Assembly: GCA_012510325.1 (NCBI GenBank)
Contig: JAAZIG010000400.1
Span: forward strand, 1 to 5,400
Direction of reading: 5' to 3'
DNA length: 5,400 nt
Source of the DNA: Bacillota bacterium
GTDB taxonomy: Bacteria; Bacillota; Dethiobacteria; DTU022
Positions within the stretch are counted from its first letter, which is position 1; each line of letters starts with the position of its first letter. The translations under genes and the position numbers were made by a program. This document shows, piece after piece, positions 4,812 to 5,400 of this stretch. The notes under the pieces were generated by a model. That model was given only the letters and a program-made list of their open reading frames with translations, searched no databases and was not told the DNA's origin.

Positions 4812-5400
4812 ATGAATAAACCGAGGAAATTAGAAACCCGCTGGAAAGCGCTCTTCTATGTTTATCTGTCAATGCTGGCGTACAGCTTTCTTTTTCAGGT
4901 TATCCCCCCCGTCCTCGGCCTGATCGTCTCTACGCTGGAGATCTCCCACGCCCAGGCCGGCGCCCTGATGAGTTTTTTCGCCCTCCCCGGCCTGCTCATC
5001 TCCATCCCCGGGGGACTGCTCACCGACGCTTACGGCCCCAAAAAGGTCTCGCTGGTCGCTCTGGCCATCGCCGCTGCGGGCGCGCTGCTGGTCGGTTTGG
5101 GCGGCAGCTACCCCCTGCTTGTCGCCGGCAGAATGATCACCGGTATCGGCGCCGGCGTAATCGCCGTGGTCACCTCGCAGACGATCTCCCGCTGGTTTGC
5201 CAAAAAAGAGCTGGGCAGCGCCATGGGAATCTACAATACCGCAATGCCCATCGGGACAATTCTGGCGCTAAATATCTTCGGCCGCATCGCAGCGGCGGCA
5301 AACTGGCGCCTGCCCGTTATCCTCACCGCCGGTTACGCTCTCTTTGTCCTGGTGCTGTTCTATTTTAAGCATCCGGGGCTGCCTGCAGAAGAAATATCCG
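4812..5400 (+). CDS. MFS transporter, N-terminal half (partial, runs off window)
   Basis: The frame is open for 196 codons from ATG 4812 to the window edge. The protein shows the first six transmembrane segments of a 12-segment major facilitator: about 14-40, 47-69, 79-97, 101-123, 136-158 and 166-186. The loop between segments 2 and 3 carries the MFS motif A as GGLLTDAYGPKK (67-78), with Asp72 and Gly75. Segment 4 has GRMITGIGAG (106-115), motif-B-like with Arg107. KELGSAMGIYNTAMPIGT (132-149) resembles the cyanate and nitrate permease branch, but the substrate is not assignable. The start is uncertain. ATG 4812 has only a distant Shine-Dalgarno (AAAGGTG at 4789-4795, 16 nt away), and the frame is open upstream to ATG 4713, which would add 33 residues. 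The hydrophilic MNKPRKLETRWK beginning is typical, so 4812 is kept. Confidence 0.82.
   Translation, partial: MNKPRKLETRWKALFYVYLSMLAYSFLFQVIPPVLGLIVSTLEISHAQAGALMSFFALPGLLISIPGGLLTDAYGPKKVSLVALAIAAAGALLVGLGGSYPLLVAGRMITGIGAGVIAVVTSQTISRWFAKKELGSAMGIYNTAMPIGTILALNIFGRIAAAANWRLPVILTAGYALFVLVLFYFKHPGLPAEEIS

Noticed and set aside
1..5400. tRNA or rRNA genes, CRISPR arrays, insertion sequences
   Set aside because: I saw no tRNA cloverleaf motifs, rRNA signatures, regularly spaced short repeats, transposase motifs or terminal inverted repeats. The only sizeable repeat is the leader duplication.

Overview
The window looks like chromosomal DNA from a Gram-positive, clostridia-type bacterium (Firmicutes) of moderate GC content. 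This is an inference. It rests on strong AGGAGG-type ribosome binding sites, use of GTG and TTG starts beside ATG, a two-gene ABC exporter of a kind common in Firmicutes, and a secreted protein with an ordinary Sec signal peptide. I cannot name a species.

Layout. (1) Positions 1-652, minus strand: the N-terminal 217 residues of a secreted, cysteine-rich protein with Ig-like repeats, running off the left edge. (2) Positions 653-1096: a long gene-poor stretch. It is not featureless. The upstream region, Shine-Dalgarno sequence and signal-peptide start of the secreted gene occur a second time about 300 bp further right, in the same orientation. In that second copy the start codon is lost, so it looks like the stump of a decayed tandem paralogue. 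(3) Positions about 1035-3388, plus strand: an extended -10 promoter and a two-gene ABC exporter operon. The ATPase gene carries a one-base frameshift between its signature motif and Walker B. The permease overlaps it by 8 bp and appears to be an internally duplicated 6+6 membrane protein. (4) Positions 3389-3519: a short convergent intergenic region with competing inverted repeats but no clean terminator. (5) Positions 3520-4611, minus strand: a complete PLP-dependent enzyme of the D-cysteine desulfhydrase / ACC deaminase family with its own promoter. (6) Positions 4612-4811: a divergent intergenic region with a strong hairpin. (7) Positions 4812-5400, plus strand: the N-terminal half of a major facilitator superfamily transporter, running off the right edge.

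How the parts may work together. The ABC operon and the secreted-protein locus are divergent, and the decayed paralogue leader sits on top of the exporter promoter region, so the two may share or have shared regulation. The PLP enzyme and the MFS transporter are divergent neighbours and could form an amino-acid or small-nitrogen-compound uptake and breakdown pair. That pairing is only a context inference. The points most worth following up are the ATPase frameshift, the duplicated leader with its conserved dyad, and the tandem-duplicated permease.
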